A stretch of DNA of 40,665 nucleotides, taken from positions 1-40,665 of the forward strand of contig CAJXTR010000004.1 of assembly GCA_913060465.1 (NCBI GenBank), in the 5' to 3' direction. The position numbers and the translations under genes were made by a program. Shown piece by piece: positions 25,434-33,612 of the stretch. The notes under the pieces were generated by a model, which searched no databases, was not told the origin of the DNA, and saw only the letters and a program-made list of their open reading frames with translations. The stretch comes from an uncultured Cryomorphaceae bacterium (GTDB lineage Bacteria; Bacteroidota; Bacteroidia; Flavobacteriales; Schleiferiaceae). How positions within the stretch are numbered: the first letter of the stretch is position 1; every line of letters starts with the position of its first letter.

Positions 25434-26585
25434 TTATTGAAATACACGTACATAGTCCACCGCCATGAATTGCGGGAAGATGGTGGATGAATTAATTGGT
25501 CCCGGCCAATCGCCTTCTACAGCTATGTTAAAGATGAAGAAGTGTTTGTTATGAAACGCTGAGAGCGTTGAGATGTTGAGATTGTGGTAAAGCACATCGT
25601 CGACATACCATTTAATGGAGCTTTGATCCCAGATCATAGAGAATACGTGGAATTGGTCCGCAAACTTGCCGTCGGGAAGGGTTTTACTTCCGGTATGGCT
25701 TGCCTGACCACCGGCATCCCAGTGCGCCGTTCCATGAACTGTTGCATCGTTGTTGCCGTCCCCACCGATAAGCTCCATGATATCCAACTCACCACATGCA
25801 GGCCATCCAACAGTAGTAATGTTGTCTCCAAGCATCCAGAGGGCAGGCCACAAACCTTGTCCAAAAGGCAAACGCGCGCGAATGTCGATACGTCCGTATT
25901 TGAACGATTGCTTTCCTTGTGTTGTGAGTCGAGCCGAAGTAAATGGCGCGCCGCCGTAGTTCTCTTGTTTCGCTGTAATGATCAAATAACCATCCGTAAC
26001 TTCCGCATTGTTTGTGCCTGAGCGGTAGTATTGACTTTCCTCATTTCCCCAGCCAGATGCACCGGTTTCATAGTTCCAATCCGATGTATTGAGCGCCGAA
26101 CCGTCAAATTCATCATTCCATACCAACGTAAAACCAGGATAGCTCAATGGTGTGGTGTAACCCGAATCCGATTGAGTGAATGAATTATCATCATTCTCTA
26201 ACGTAATTACGTTGAATGGGTTAGGGATATCCACGTTTTCACCATTCTGATAGCCGATCCAGAAGTTCTCGTTCATCTCAGCTTCGTCATCGCCCAAAAT
26301 TTCAATTGGAATGAGTGCTGAAGATTCACCTTTCTCGATGGTAATAGAACCCGAAGTAGCTGTAAAGTCTTCGCCTTCTACCGCGGTCAGTTCCGTTGTA
26401 GTATAATCAAAACTTAGCGCTCGTGGTGCAGGTTCGCTCAGCAACACCTCGTATTGGTAGGTATAGGTGTCGTCGCCCTCGGCGATAACGACATCACTAC
26501 CCTCCAGACGGGGATTCTCTGGCGTTTCACACGAGAAAAGTGCTAATGCCAATACTGGAAATAGTATGTAGCTGTTTTTAATCAT
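25434..26585 (-). CDS. Family GH16 beta-glucanase (laminarinase-like) lipoprotein with Calx-beta domain
   Basis: This endo-beta-1,3(4)-glucanase is anchored to the outer membrane. I start at MIKNSYILFPVLALALFSC (383 residues), whose lipobox cysteine is Cys19. The longer frame only adds ten residues inside the preceding gene. Residues about 33-132 form a Calx-beta-like domain (YQYEVLLSEPAPRALSFDY, EDDEAEMNENFWIGY-like end). The GH16 domain (about 150-383) starts at FTLVWNDEFDGS and holds the catalytic motif GELDIMEL: nucleophile Glu266, Asp268 and acid/base Glu271. YGRIDIRARLPFGQGLWPALWML and the WYVDD segment are typical of laminarinases rather than agarases or carrageenases. Its ATG overlaps the preceding stop as TAATG, so translation is coupled. 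Laminarin is the most likely substrate; mixed-linkage glucan is the alternative. Confidence 0.93.
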   Translation of the reverse strand: MIKNSYILFPVLALALFSCETPENPRLEGSDVVIAEGDDTYTYQYEVLLSEPAPRALSFDYTTTELTAVEGEDFTATSGSITIEKGESSALIPIEILGDDEAEMNENFWIGYQNGENVDIPNPFNVITLENDDNSFTQSDSGYTTPLSYPGFTLVWNDEFDGSALNTSDWNYETGASGWGNEESQYYRSGTNNAEVTDGYLIITAKQENYGGAPFTSARLTTQGKQSFKYGRIDIRARLPFGQGLWPALWMLGDNITTVGWPACGELDIMELIGGDGNNDATVHGTAHWDAGGQASHTGSKTLPDGKFADQFHVFSMIWDQSSIKWYVDDVLYHNLNISTLSAFHNKHFFIFNIAVEGDWPGPINSSTIFPQFMAVDYVRVFQ

Positions 26586-27466
26586 TATAGTTCGCTGTAC
26601 AAAGTGAAGCGCCACAATAGTGAAGTACAGTTACACTGAATCTCCATGTAACGAGCGGTACCATCGTCGGTCATGCTAAGGATGTCGTAAGTGATGCTTC
26701 CCACTGGAGAACTTACCTCACCCGCGTTGGCTGCCTTTGGCAAACCGATGAAACCTCCTAAGCCAGTTACTTTAATCTGATCTTCGCCGTTAGGACCTGC
26801 TGCAGGCAAGATTTCAAACTGGTGTGTTCCACTTGCCCAAGCTGCTTTAGGACCTGTAAGCACTGATTCTGGCTGACATCCGTCTGTTGCAACGCCCATG
26901 TAGGTTTCTGCCCAGATATCGCCTTGTGTATCGTAGATCATATCGCCATCAGAGTTGAACGTCCATTCGTCGTCGTAGGCACATGGACGGTCAGTAGCCG
27001 CTGTATTGCCGATAGCCCACCAAGTCGTTGATGCATCTGGTGGACCCACCCACAATGAACCCGCTTGTGGAGCGAGCTTCCATGTACGGTCGGTACAATC
27101 GGTCATGAATTCAGCAGCACCAGCACAAACGAAGTCTGCATCCTTGAAGATTTCAACTTGACCTTCAGCAGTCGCATGACCGCCTTGATTCACTACGGTG
27201 TGCTTGATATCGTATACCCCCATTTTAGGGATGAATACTTCTGCCACCTCACCTTCGTAGGTGCCTACACCATCCACTTCCCACTGGTAAAGGAATGGAT
27301 CTCCACCGCTTTGAGTGGTGAGCTCGATGGTGTTTGAATCGATGTACGTCATTGAGTAATCTGCTGTTGGCAGAGCGCCCAATTCCGTTTTTCCTGGTAC
27401 TGTTGGCTCACATGCTACGAGTGCAGCGGTTGCAGCCAGAACTGAAAATAGTTTGAATGCTTTCAT
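26585..27466 (-). CDS. PKD-domain lipoprotein, probable surface glycan-binding protein (SusE-like position)
   Basis: The 293-residue lipoprotein has the signal KAFKLFSVLAATAALVAC (Cys19). It has a PKD-like domain (about 35-110: DPFLYQWEVDGVGTYEGEVAEVFIPKMGVYDIKH, then VVNQGG), followed by a Cys- and Trp-rich beta domain of about 170 residues with DRTWKLAPQAGSLWVGP and AYDDEWTFNSDG. This second part occurs in proteins at the SusE position of laminarin loci in marine Bacteroidota, where they bind the glycan at the cell surface. The gene is joined by one-base TAATG overlaps to both susD upstream and the GH16 gene downstream. I see no catalytic motif. Function as glucan binder is inferred from position and domain type. 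Confidence 0.82.
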   Translation of the reverse strand: MKAFKLFSVLAATAALVACEPTVPGKTELGALPTADYSMTYIDSNTIELTTQSGGDPFLYQWEVDGVGTYEGEVAEVFIPKMGVYDIKHTVVNQGGHATAEGQVEIFKDADFVCAGAAEFMTDCTDRTWKLAPQAGSLWVGPPDASTTWWAIGNTAATDRPCAYDDEWTFNSDGDMIYDTQGDIWAETYMGVATDGCQPESVLTGPKAAWASGTHQFEILPAAGPNGEDQIKVTGLGGFIGLPKAANAGEVSSPVGSITYDILSMTDDGTARYMEIQCNCTSLLWRFTLYSEL

Positions 27467-28971
27467 TAGTAACCGGTATTTTGAGTTAATGCGCCTTGAG
27501 AGGCATCAATTTCGTTTTGAGGGATTGGCAAGTACTGGTTGTGGCTTTGCCATCCAGTTAACACGTTTGCAGCCTTTCCTGTTCTAACCAAGTCGAAGTA
27601 ACGGTGACCTTCTGTGGCCAATTCCATTCTACGCTCCTTGTAAATATCCTCCAACAACTGAGTACCTGAAGAACCCAATCCTTGAATACCTGCACGAGCA
27701 CGAACTTGGTTGAGGTAGCTGCGCGCTTGTGATTCAGAACCTCCGCTGCGCACAAGACCTTCTGCTGCCATTAAGAGCACATCCGCGTAGCGAATCTCAC
27801 GTACGTTGTTCCCCCAGTTCAATGCAGGCTCACCATCCGATGGGAATTGGCTCGCCAACGGAGCGTATTTCTTCATGAAGAAACCTGTATTCTGGTACCC
27901 TGGCGTGTATTCAGCACCTGCGATGTTATCTGCATCGATAATGGTGTACTGGTAACGTGGGTCGCCATCCATGAATGATTCTAGATCTTCAGTGATTGGA
28001 CAGAAGCCCCAACCTGGTGAGTAATCTGGACCATTGTAGTCGCGCATACCACAGAATTGGACACCTACGTTTCCTTCGCTGTGACCAGAACCGAATCGGC
28101 CCCAATCGCTCGTTGAATTCTCAGAGTAAGTAATTTCAAAAACACTTTCTGAGCTCCATTCGCCAGACTTGGTGAAGATATCACCGTAGTTAGGCAACAA
28201 TGAGTACACGCCTGAGTTGATCACCTCTTGACATAGGCTCGCCACCTCATCCATGTTGTCGTCATCATCCATCATTAGGTATACTCGAGCCAACATAGCT
28301 TGTGCTGCACCTTTTGTCACACGGCCCAATTCTGACCCTGGAACAGTCAATGGCAAATCTGGAATAGCTGCTTCCAATTCTGCTACGATGAATGGGTAAA
28401 CTACCTCAGGACCTACTTGAGTAATGGTGTAGTATTCTGATGGATCCAATGTGTTTGTGATCAATGGAATGTTTCCAAAAGAACGCACTAAATCAAAGTA
28501 GAACTTCGCACGCAAGAAGTGCACTTCGGCTTTAGTTCTAGTTTTAAATGCCGTTGACGCATCGTCGATACCGTCAATCTTCTCTAGGAAGAGATTCGCG
28601 CGGTAGATTCCCTTGTAGTTCTTGCGCCAAAAACCTGCTTGAGGACCCAAAGTTGGTGTCCAAGAGAAGTTGTTGGTTGCAACCCATGAAGGCTGATCCG
28701 AAGCATCTGAACCACCTGCGTAGGTATCATCCGAAGCTACGTTCATCAAGAAGCGGTACATGGTAAAACCGTACTGGTCGTTCCATTGCAATACGTCATA
28801 AACACTAACAAGTGCTTCAAACGCTTGCGCTTCAGTTTGGTAATAGTTGATTTCCAAATCTCTACCTACTGGCTGCGTGTTCAAGAAGTCCTTAGAACAT
28901 CCTACACTCACTACTGCAGCCGCTGCAATAGCGATGAGAGATTTAACTGTTGTTTTCATTGTATTCTTCAT
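27466..28971 (-). CDS. SusD/RagB-family glycan-binding lipoprotein
   Basis: This surface lipoprotein acts as the lid of the SusC transporter, capturing oligosaccharides for import. The 501 residues begin with a lipoprotein signal ending SVGC (Cys25 from this start) and the family's characteristic next residues SKDFLNTQPVG. TPR-like helices follow (for example RANLFLEKIDGIDD, KAEVHFLRAKFYFDLVRSFGNIPL). The C-terminal signature REIRYADVLLMAAEGLVRSG, LNQVRARAG and YKERRMELATEGHRYFDLVRTG is standard for SusD. It starts 9 bases after susC and overlaps the PKD gene by one base. The specific glycan is suggested by the GH16 neighbour. The start could also be four codons later (MKTTVK). Confidence 0.96.
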   Translation of the reverse strand: MKNTMKTTVKSLIAIAAAAVVSVGCSKDFLNTQPVGRDLEINYYQTEAQAFEALVSVYDVLQWNDQYGFTMYRFLMNVASDDTYAGGSDASDQPSWVATNNFSWTPTLGPQAGFWRKNYKGIYRANLFLEKIDGIDDASTAFKTRTKAEVHFLRAKFYFDLVRSFGNIPLITNTLDPSEYYTITQVGPEVVYPFIVAELEAAIPDLPLTVPGSELGRVTKGAAQAMLARVYLMMDDDDNMDEVASLCQEVINSGVYSLLPNYGDIFTKSGEWSSESVFEITYSENSTSDWGRFGSGHSEGNVGVQFCGMRDYNGPDYSPGWGFCPITEDLESFMDGDPRYQYTIIDADNIAGAEYTPGYQNTGFFMKKYAPLASQFPSDGEPALNWGNNVREIRYADVLLMAAEGLVRSGGSESQARSYLNQVRARAGIQGLGSSGTQLLEDIYKERRMELATEGHRYFDLVRTGKAANVLTGWQSHNQYLPIPQNEIDASQGALTQNTGY

Positions 28972-28980
28972 CCTTCCCTA

Positions 28981-31900
28981 TTATTTGAAAGTGATATTTA
29001 AACCTACGCTGTGTACACGTGCTTGTGGGTAAATACCGCGGTCCACACCAAAACCAGCACCGATCTCTGGGTCGAAACCAGAGTACTTAGTGAAGGTCAA
29101 TAGGTTGGTTCCCGCGTAGTAGATACGCATCTTACGCAACATCATTTTTTCCGCTGCCGCTCCAGTTAGGTTGTAACCAATCTGAAGGTTTTTGATACGG
29201 AAGAAGCTACCGTCTTCTACGTAGAAATCAGAGCTACGTGCGAAGTTGGCGTTGTTGTCTTGGAAGGTTAGGCGTGGGTAGTCGTTTGACGTACCTGGAC
29301 CTGTCCAACGGTCTAATGCTGCACCTGTCATGTTTGCTGTCGGCAAATCGTAACGACGTGTTGCATTGTAAATCTGGTTGCCCCAAACCCCTTGTCCGAA
29401 GAGGTTCAAGTCCCAATTTTTGTATTGCATATCGATGGTAATACCCGCCGTCATATCTGGTGTTGGGTTACCAATGAACGTTCTATCATCAGCTGTGATT
29501 TGTCCATCGCCGTTAACATCGACAAACTTGAAGTCTCCAGGAACTGCACCTGGCTGCAACGTATCGCCTTCACCACCTGTGTGTGCATACACATCATCCA
29601 TGGTTTGGAAAATACCGTCGGTTTGATAGCCGTAGAAGTAGCCGATCGGCAAGCCTTCAGTGATACGAGTAATCTCTAGACCTTGAGGACCCCACTGCTG
29701 ACCCGTGATATATCCACTCTCATTTCCGAGCAACACAACTTCGTTTTTCAAGAAGCTCACGTTTGCGCTCGCTGAGAAGCGGAAATCTGGCGTGTACGTC
29801 TTATCGTAGCCCAATTCGAAATCTACCCCACGGTTCAACATCGAACCAATGTTTGCTGTAGGCGCATCGTTACCAATGTAATCTGGTAGTGGTGGACGCG
29901 TCTTCATGTCGTTCGTTACACGGTTAAAGAAGTCGATGTTCGCCGTCAACCAGTCAAATGCACGAATCTCTGTACCAATGTTGAACTGACTAACGCTTTC
30001 CCAACGCAAATCTGGGTTAGCCACCTGTGCTGGCGCGGTACCGTTCACCAAAACCTCGTTTGATCCGAAAGTGTACGAGCGGCCACCTACGATGGTCGAA
30101 GCATATTCCAATGAACCGGCAGCATCGTTACCGTTCAAACCGTAACCTGCTTTCAATTTCAAGGTGTTGATGTTATCGTATACCCAGAAGTTCTCTTTGT
30201 GAATGTTCCAACCCGCACTCACCGATGGGAAGTACCCCCAGCGGTAGTTCGAACCGAAGTTTGAAGATGCATCCGCACGAAGAATAGCAGTAGCAACGTA
30301 TTTTCCTTGGTAGTCGTAGTTCGCACGACCGAAGTAAGATTCGATAGCGTAACGCTCCCAGTACCCACCGTAAACTTGCTGCGAAGCAACATTACGCGCG
30401 TAGTCGATGGTAGCTCCTTCGTAGGTGTTCACCGGTACGTCGCGCTTGCTACCACCGATGTAACGGCCATTTACTTCCTGTGCACTGTGACCTACAAGAC
30501 CGTCGAAGTGGTGATCACCGAAATCTTTAGTGTAGGTCAATGTTTGATCCCAAATCCAAGTAAATGCACGGTTGAAGTTGCTAAATACAAGGTTGGTGTC
30601 CAATTGGTTGGTTGCGTTCAAGTAGTGTGAAGGACGGAAGCCGTTTCCACCGTAGAATGCAAGGTCAATACCCATGCTCGTGCGCGCTTTCAAACCCTCT
30701 GCAATCTCAAACTCAGCAAACGTGTTGTTTACAATCTTATCTGACCAACCGTAGTTGTTCTCAATAAGGTAAGCTGCAACTGGGTTGACAATCTCAGAAG
30801 TCACACGGCTCGAGATACCGTAGATACCACCTGCATCACGTACCAAGTTGTTACGCAATACGCCGCCTGAAGTGTAAGGCGTTTGAGAAAGTGCCGTTGG
30901 ATCTGTTTCGTACAATGGCGTGATTGGATCCATGTTCAACGCACGTCCTAGCGGAGATCCAAACTCAGTGTTCTCTGCAACGGACTGGCTTTCGTTGTGT
31001 GTATATGCAACGTTCCAACCCACGGTGAAGCGATCGTTCGCCTTTGTTGTAGTGTTCAAACGCGCAGAAAGTCTTGAGAAGTTCGATTTTCCTTCTGCAA
31101 CAATACCGTCTTGTTCAAAGTAGCTCACAGAAGAGAAGTAAGAACCTTTATCTGTTGCACCAGAGATGCTGAAGTCGGTATTGCGCATCACAGCATTCGG
31201 GTTGAATACGTGGTTTTGCCAATTCGTTCCTTCGCCGTAGCTCGCCGCATCAGGATAAGGCAATGACTGCCCAGCAGCTACCGCCATCTCGTTTTGAAGG
31301 GTCGCGTATTCACGAGCGTTCAATACCGGAAGTTGCTTCCAAGCATTCTGAACCCCCGTGTAGCTACTAACAGTAACTTCCATTCCTTTCGCGCGCGCAC
31401 CATTCTTAGTGGTAACGATGATTACACCGTTCGCACCACGTGCACCATAGATCGCTGCAGAAGCTGCATCTTTTAGTACTTCGATAGTTTCAATATCACC
31501 CGGGTTCAAATAATCGATACCACCACCGATCACTACACCATCTACTACATAAAGTGGGTTTGAACCATTGATAGAAGCTGTACCGCGAATACGAACCACC
31601 GATGCAGCACCTGGCTGACCTGAGTTCTGTAGTACTTGGACCCCTGAAGTACGTCCTTGAAGCGCTGTTTCCAAACGAGGCAACTGTAAATCTTCTAGAT
31701 CTTCAGCCTTAACGCTTGAAATAGCACCCGTAACGTTTGATTTTTTCTGAGTACCGTAACCTACTACTACAACCTCATCAAGTGTAGAGGCCGCTTTGTC
31801 GTATTTCAACGCGATGGATACTTCCTTTTGATCACCTAAAGTGATCTTTTTGTTTACGTAACCAACGAATGATGCGGTAACAGTACTTCCTGATGGGACA

Positions 31901-32082
31901 TCCAATGTCCAGCGGCCATCCATATCGGTCATTGCCGTTTGCGAACCTGATTTCACCACAGCCCCGGGCAATGGAGAATTATCAGCCGCATCAACAACAA
32001 CACCCTTGTACTGTGCTTGAGCTAGAGTAGCCAAGCCAAGGGCGATGGTCAAGAATAATCCTTTCGAGGTGATTTTTCTCAT
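28981..32082 (-). CDS. SusC/RagA-family TonB-dependent outer membrane transporter
   Basis: This outer membrane importer of oligosaccharides is energised by TonB. The 1033 residues begin with a signal peptide (GLFLTIALGLATLAQAQ) and a carboxypeptidase-regulatory-like domain (about 24-100: YKGVVVDAADNSPLPGAVV ... TASFVGY). The TonB-box region TLDEVVVVGYGTQKKSNVTGA, the SusC hallmark, comes next. The plug (about 105-225) has VRIRGTASINGSNPLYVVDG and VLKDAASAAIYGARGANGVI, followed by a 22-strand barrel ending in an aromatic C-terminus (VGLNITFK). It is the first gene of the operon susC-susD-PKD-GH16-T9SS protein. Its codon use looks biased as for an abundant protein. Direct repeats upstream may be regulator sites. 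Confidence 0.97.
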   Translation of the reverse strand: MRKITSKGLFLTIALGLATLAQAQYKGVVVDAADNSPLPGAVVKSGSQTAMTDMDGRWTLDVPSGSTVTASFVGYVNKKITLGDQKEVSIALKYDKAASTLDEVVVVGYGTQKKSNVTGAISSVKAEDLEDLQLPRLETALQGRTSGVQVLQNSGQPGAASVVRIRGTASINGSNPLYVVDGVVIGGGIDYLNPGDIETIEVLKDAASAAIYGARGANGVIIVTTKNGARAKGMEVTVSSYTGVQNAWKQLPVLNAREYATLQNEMAVAAGQSLPYPDAASYGEGTNWQNHVFNPNAVMRNTDFSISGATDKGSYFSSVSYFEQDGIVAEGKSNFSRLSARLNTTTKANDRFTVGWNVAYTHNESQSVAENTEFGSPLGRALNMDPITPLYETDPTALSQTPYTSGGVLRNNLVRDAGGIYGISSRVTSEIVNPVAAYLIENNYGWSDKIVNNTFAEFEIAEGLKARTSMGIDLAFYGGNGFRPSHYLNATNQLDTNLVFSNFNRAFTWIWDQTLTYTKDFGDHHFDGLVGHSAQEVNGRYIGGSKRDVPVNTYEGATIDYARNVASQQVYGGYWERYAIESYFGRANYDYQGKYVATAILRADASSNFGSNYRWGYFPSVSAGWNIHKENFWVYDNINTLKLKAGYGLNGNDAAGSLEYASTIVGGRSYTFGSNEVLVNGTAPAQVANPDLRWESVSQFNIGTEIRAFDWLTANIDFFNRVTNDMKTRPPLPDYIGNDAPTANIGSMLNRGVDFELGYDKTYTPDFRFSASANVSFLKNEVVLLGNESGYITGQQWGPQGLEITRITEGLPIGYFYGYQTDGIFQTMDDVYAHTGGEGDTLQPGAVPGDFKFVDVNGDGQITADDRTFIGNPTPDMTAGITIDMQYKNWDLNLFGQGVWGNQIYNATRRYDLPTANMTGAALDRWTGPGTSNDYPRLTFQDNNANFARSSDFYVEDGSFFRIKNLQIGYNLTGAAAEKMMLRKMRIYYAGTNLLTFTKYSGFDPEIGAGFGVDRGIYPQARVHSVGLNITFK

Positions 32083-32106
32083 GATTGTGTTTGATGTGTT
32101 TTAAAT

Positions 32107-32182
32107 AAGTGTACTTAGGACACTCAAAAGTGCATACTTAACATGCAACGACCAAGTAAGTATTCCGGACAAATGCCGGACA
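32107..32182. promoter_or_regulatory. Direct repeats upstream of susC (candidate regulator sites)
   Basis: AAGTGTACTT (32107-32116) and AAGTGCATACTT (32128-32139) begin 21 bases apart, two helical turns, and a weaker AAGTAAGTATT lies at 32154. CCGGACA occurs twice (32165-32171 and 32176-32182) with an 11-base period. All lie 25-100 bases before the susC start, in the promoter region. Rest of 32083-32245: no ORF, no further clear feature. Confidence 0.4.
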
Positions 32183-32245
32183 GAACAAGCCTATTGCAGT
32201 TATATAGTACGTTTGAGAGGGGTTTTTGTTCGCAGAATACGCGAA

Positions 32246-32608
32246 TTAATCCAAGAACTCGTCCATGTCGCGACGGTCCTTTTTCGTGGGTCTACCCAAC
32301 CCTTTTTGACGTGTCATGTTGCGGGCCAGTTTTAAGAAAGCCTCTTTATCAATCTCTTCTTGTGGCGTAACGTTGAGCACATATTCTTCAACAAGCTTGG
32401 CCCCAACTCGAGATTTTGGCAGGTCGAGAACTTTAAACTCTTGATCGAAACCATGACGTTTAATGCGAATAATGTCGCCAGGCTTTACTTCACGTGAGGC
32501 TTTGACTGGTGCATCATCGATTTCTACACGGTTAGCCTTGACCTGTTCACCTGAAAGGGAACGCGTCTTGAATAATCGGACACACCACAAGAATTTGTCT
32601 ATTCGCAT
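32246..32608 (-). CDS. hslR: Ribosome-associated heat shock protein 15 (S4-domain RNA-binding protein)
   Basis: This small RNA-binding protein of the Hsp15 family binds stalled 50S subunits that still carry nascent-chain tRNA and helps recycle them. The 120 residues start with the S4 fold: MRIDKFLWCVRLFKTRSLSGEQVKANRV, then KASREVKPGDIIRIKR (about 1-55). A basic C-terminal tail (RPTKKDRRDMDEF) follows, as is typical. It is a single gene, divergent from the TIM-barrel lipoprotein gene across 59 bases and facing the upstream region of susC. I see no clear terminator behind it; the short inverted repeat TTCGC/GCGAA downstream lacks a T run. Confidence 0.92.
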   Translation of the reverse strand: MRIDKFLWCVRLFKTRSLSGEQVKANRVEIDDAPVKASREVKPGDIIRIKRHGFDQEFKVLDLPKSRVGAKLVEEYVLNVTPQEEIDKEAFLKLARNMTRQKGLGRPTKKDRRDMDEFLD

Positions 32609-32667
32609 GGCTACAAATTTGGCGGTTTTCCCCTAATTTCAACCACTCAAGACTAAATTTCGTCGTA

Positions 32668-33591
32668 ATGAAAAACTCACTCCTCTTTGGCGCGTTATCG
32701 CTAAGCGTACTTTTTGCGTGCCAAACCCCAGCAGAACAACCCATGGAACAAGAACAAACGGTCGTGACCGCAAATCCCTACGATAAAGGATACCAACTGT
32801 ATACAATCCGTGAAGCATTGACAAGCCCGGAAGCCATTGCTGCTTCTTTAAAAGAAACCAAGGCGTTGGGATATAATAAAATGGAAAGCTTCGGCTTCAT
32901 GCAAGGAACATTCCTTGGCATGCCTTTAGCTGATTTTGAAAAAGCTGTTTTCGATGCAGAACTAGGCAGTCCTTCCGGTCATTACCTTCCTATGCAACTA
33001 GCAGGTGATGTTGTAGGCCCTATCGATACCGCGACTATTCCTGATTTTTTAGATGCCGCTGAAGCTTTGAACCAACATTGGGTGATCATTCCATGGATGA
33101 GTGAGGCGTGGCGCAATGCAGAGGGTTATGGCCACCTTGTGACATACCTAAAACTTCTCGGCGAGGCCGCAAAAGAGCGCGGTATGGTCGCAGCATGGCA
33201 CAACCACGACTTCGAATTTCAACCCTTGCACCCAGAAGATCCAGCATCGCCAAAAGCTTACGAATACCTATTGAGTGAACTTGAAGGAACCAATGTGGTA
33301 TTTGAAATGGATGTGCACTGGGTTGCCTTTGCTGGAGAGAATCCAGTTGAATGGATCAACAACTACCCTGGCCGCTTCCCATTGTGGCACGTCAAAGACT
33401 TCGCGGCAGATACCGCTACTCAAATTCCTGTAGGCCAAGGCGTCATTCCATGGGAGGAAATTTTTGCAGCGGCTGAAACTTCAGGTCTTCAGCACTACTT
33501 TATCGAGCAAGACTTTTGCGCTGCCGACCGCGGCATTGAGTGTTTGAAAGAAAGCATTGAATGGGCGGACCAACAAGCATACATGGACTAA
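32668..33591 (+). CDS. TIM-barrel sugar-phosphate isomerase/epimerase-like lipoprotein
   Basis: The 307-residue protein has the AP endonuclease family 2 / xylose-isomerase-like TIM barrel. It has a lipoprotein signal (SLLFGALSLSVLFAC, Cys18), so it is periplasmic or outer-membrane bound rather than cytosolic. Conserved metal-site segments are seen: AAWHNHDFEF (His and Asp/Glu), VVFEMDVHWV (Glu, Asp and His), PLWHVKDF (His and Asp) and YFIEQDF (Glu). The barrel therefore looks catalytically competent. Related exported Bacteroidota proteins are annotated as sugar phosphate isomerases/epimerases, some in sugar oxidation pathways, but the substrate is not known. The gene is 21 bases before kbl and may share its transcript. 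Confidence 0.85.
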   Translation: MKNSLLFGALSLSVLFACQTPAEQPMEQEQTVVTANPYDKGYQLYTIREALTSPEAIAASLKETKALGYNKMESFGFMQGTFLGMPLADFEKAVFDAELGSPSGHYLPMQLAGDVVGPIDTATIPDFLDAAEALNQHWVIIPWMSEAWRNAEGYGHLVTYLKLLGEAAKERGMVAAWHNHDFEFQPLHPEDPASPKAYEYLLSELEGTNVVFEMDVHWVAFAGENPVEWINNYPGRFPLWHVKDFAADTATQIPVGQGVIPWEEIFAAAETSGLQHYFIEQDFCAADRGIECLKESIEWADQQAYMD

Positions 33592-33612
33592 TCCTAAAAT
33601 ATAACCTATTAC

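Noticed and set aside
26586-26615. Longer N-terminus of the GH16 protein
   Set aside because: The ten extra residues lie inside the preceding gene and would bury the lipoprotein signal; the TAATG junction gives the natural start. The upstream extensions of the tolC, marR, E1 and gatA frames were rejected for similar reasons.
32221-32245. TTCGC/GCGAA hairpin as an hslR terminator
   Set aside because: The stem has only five pairs and there is no T run on the minus strand.
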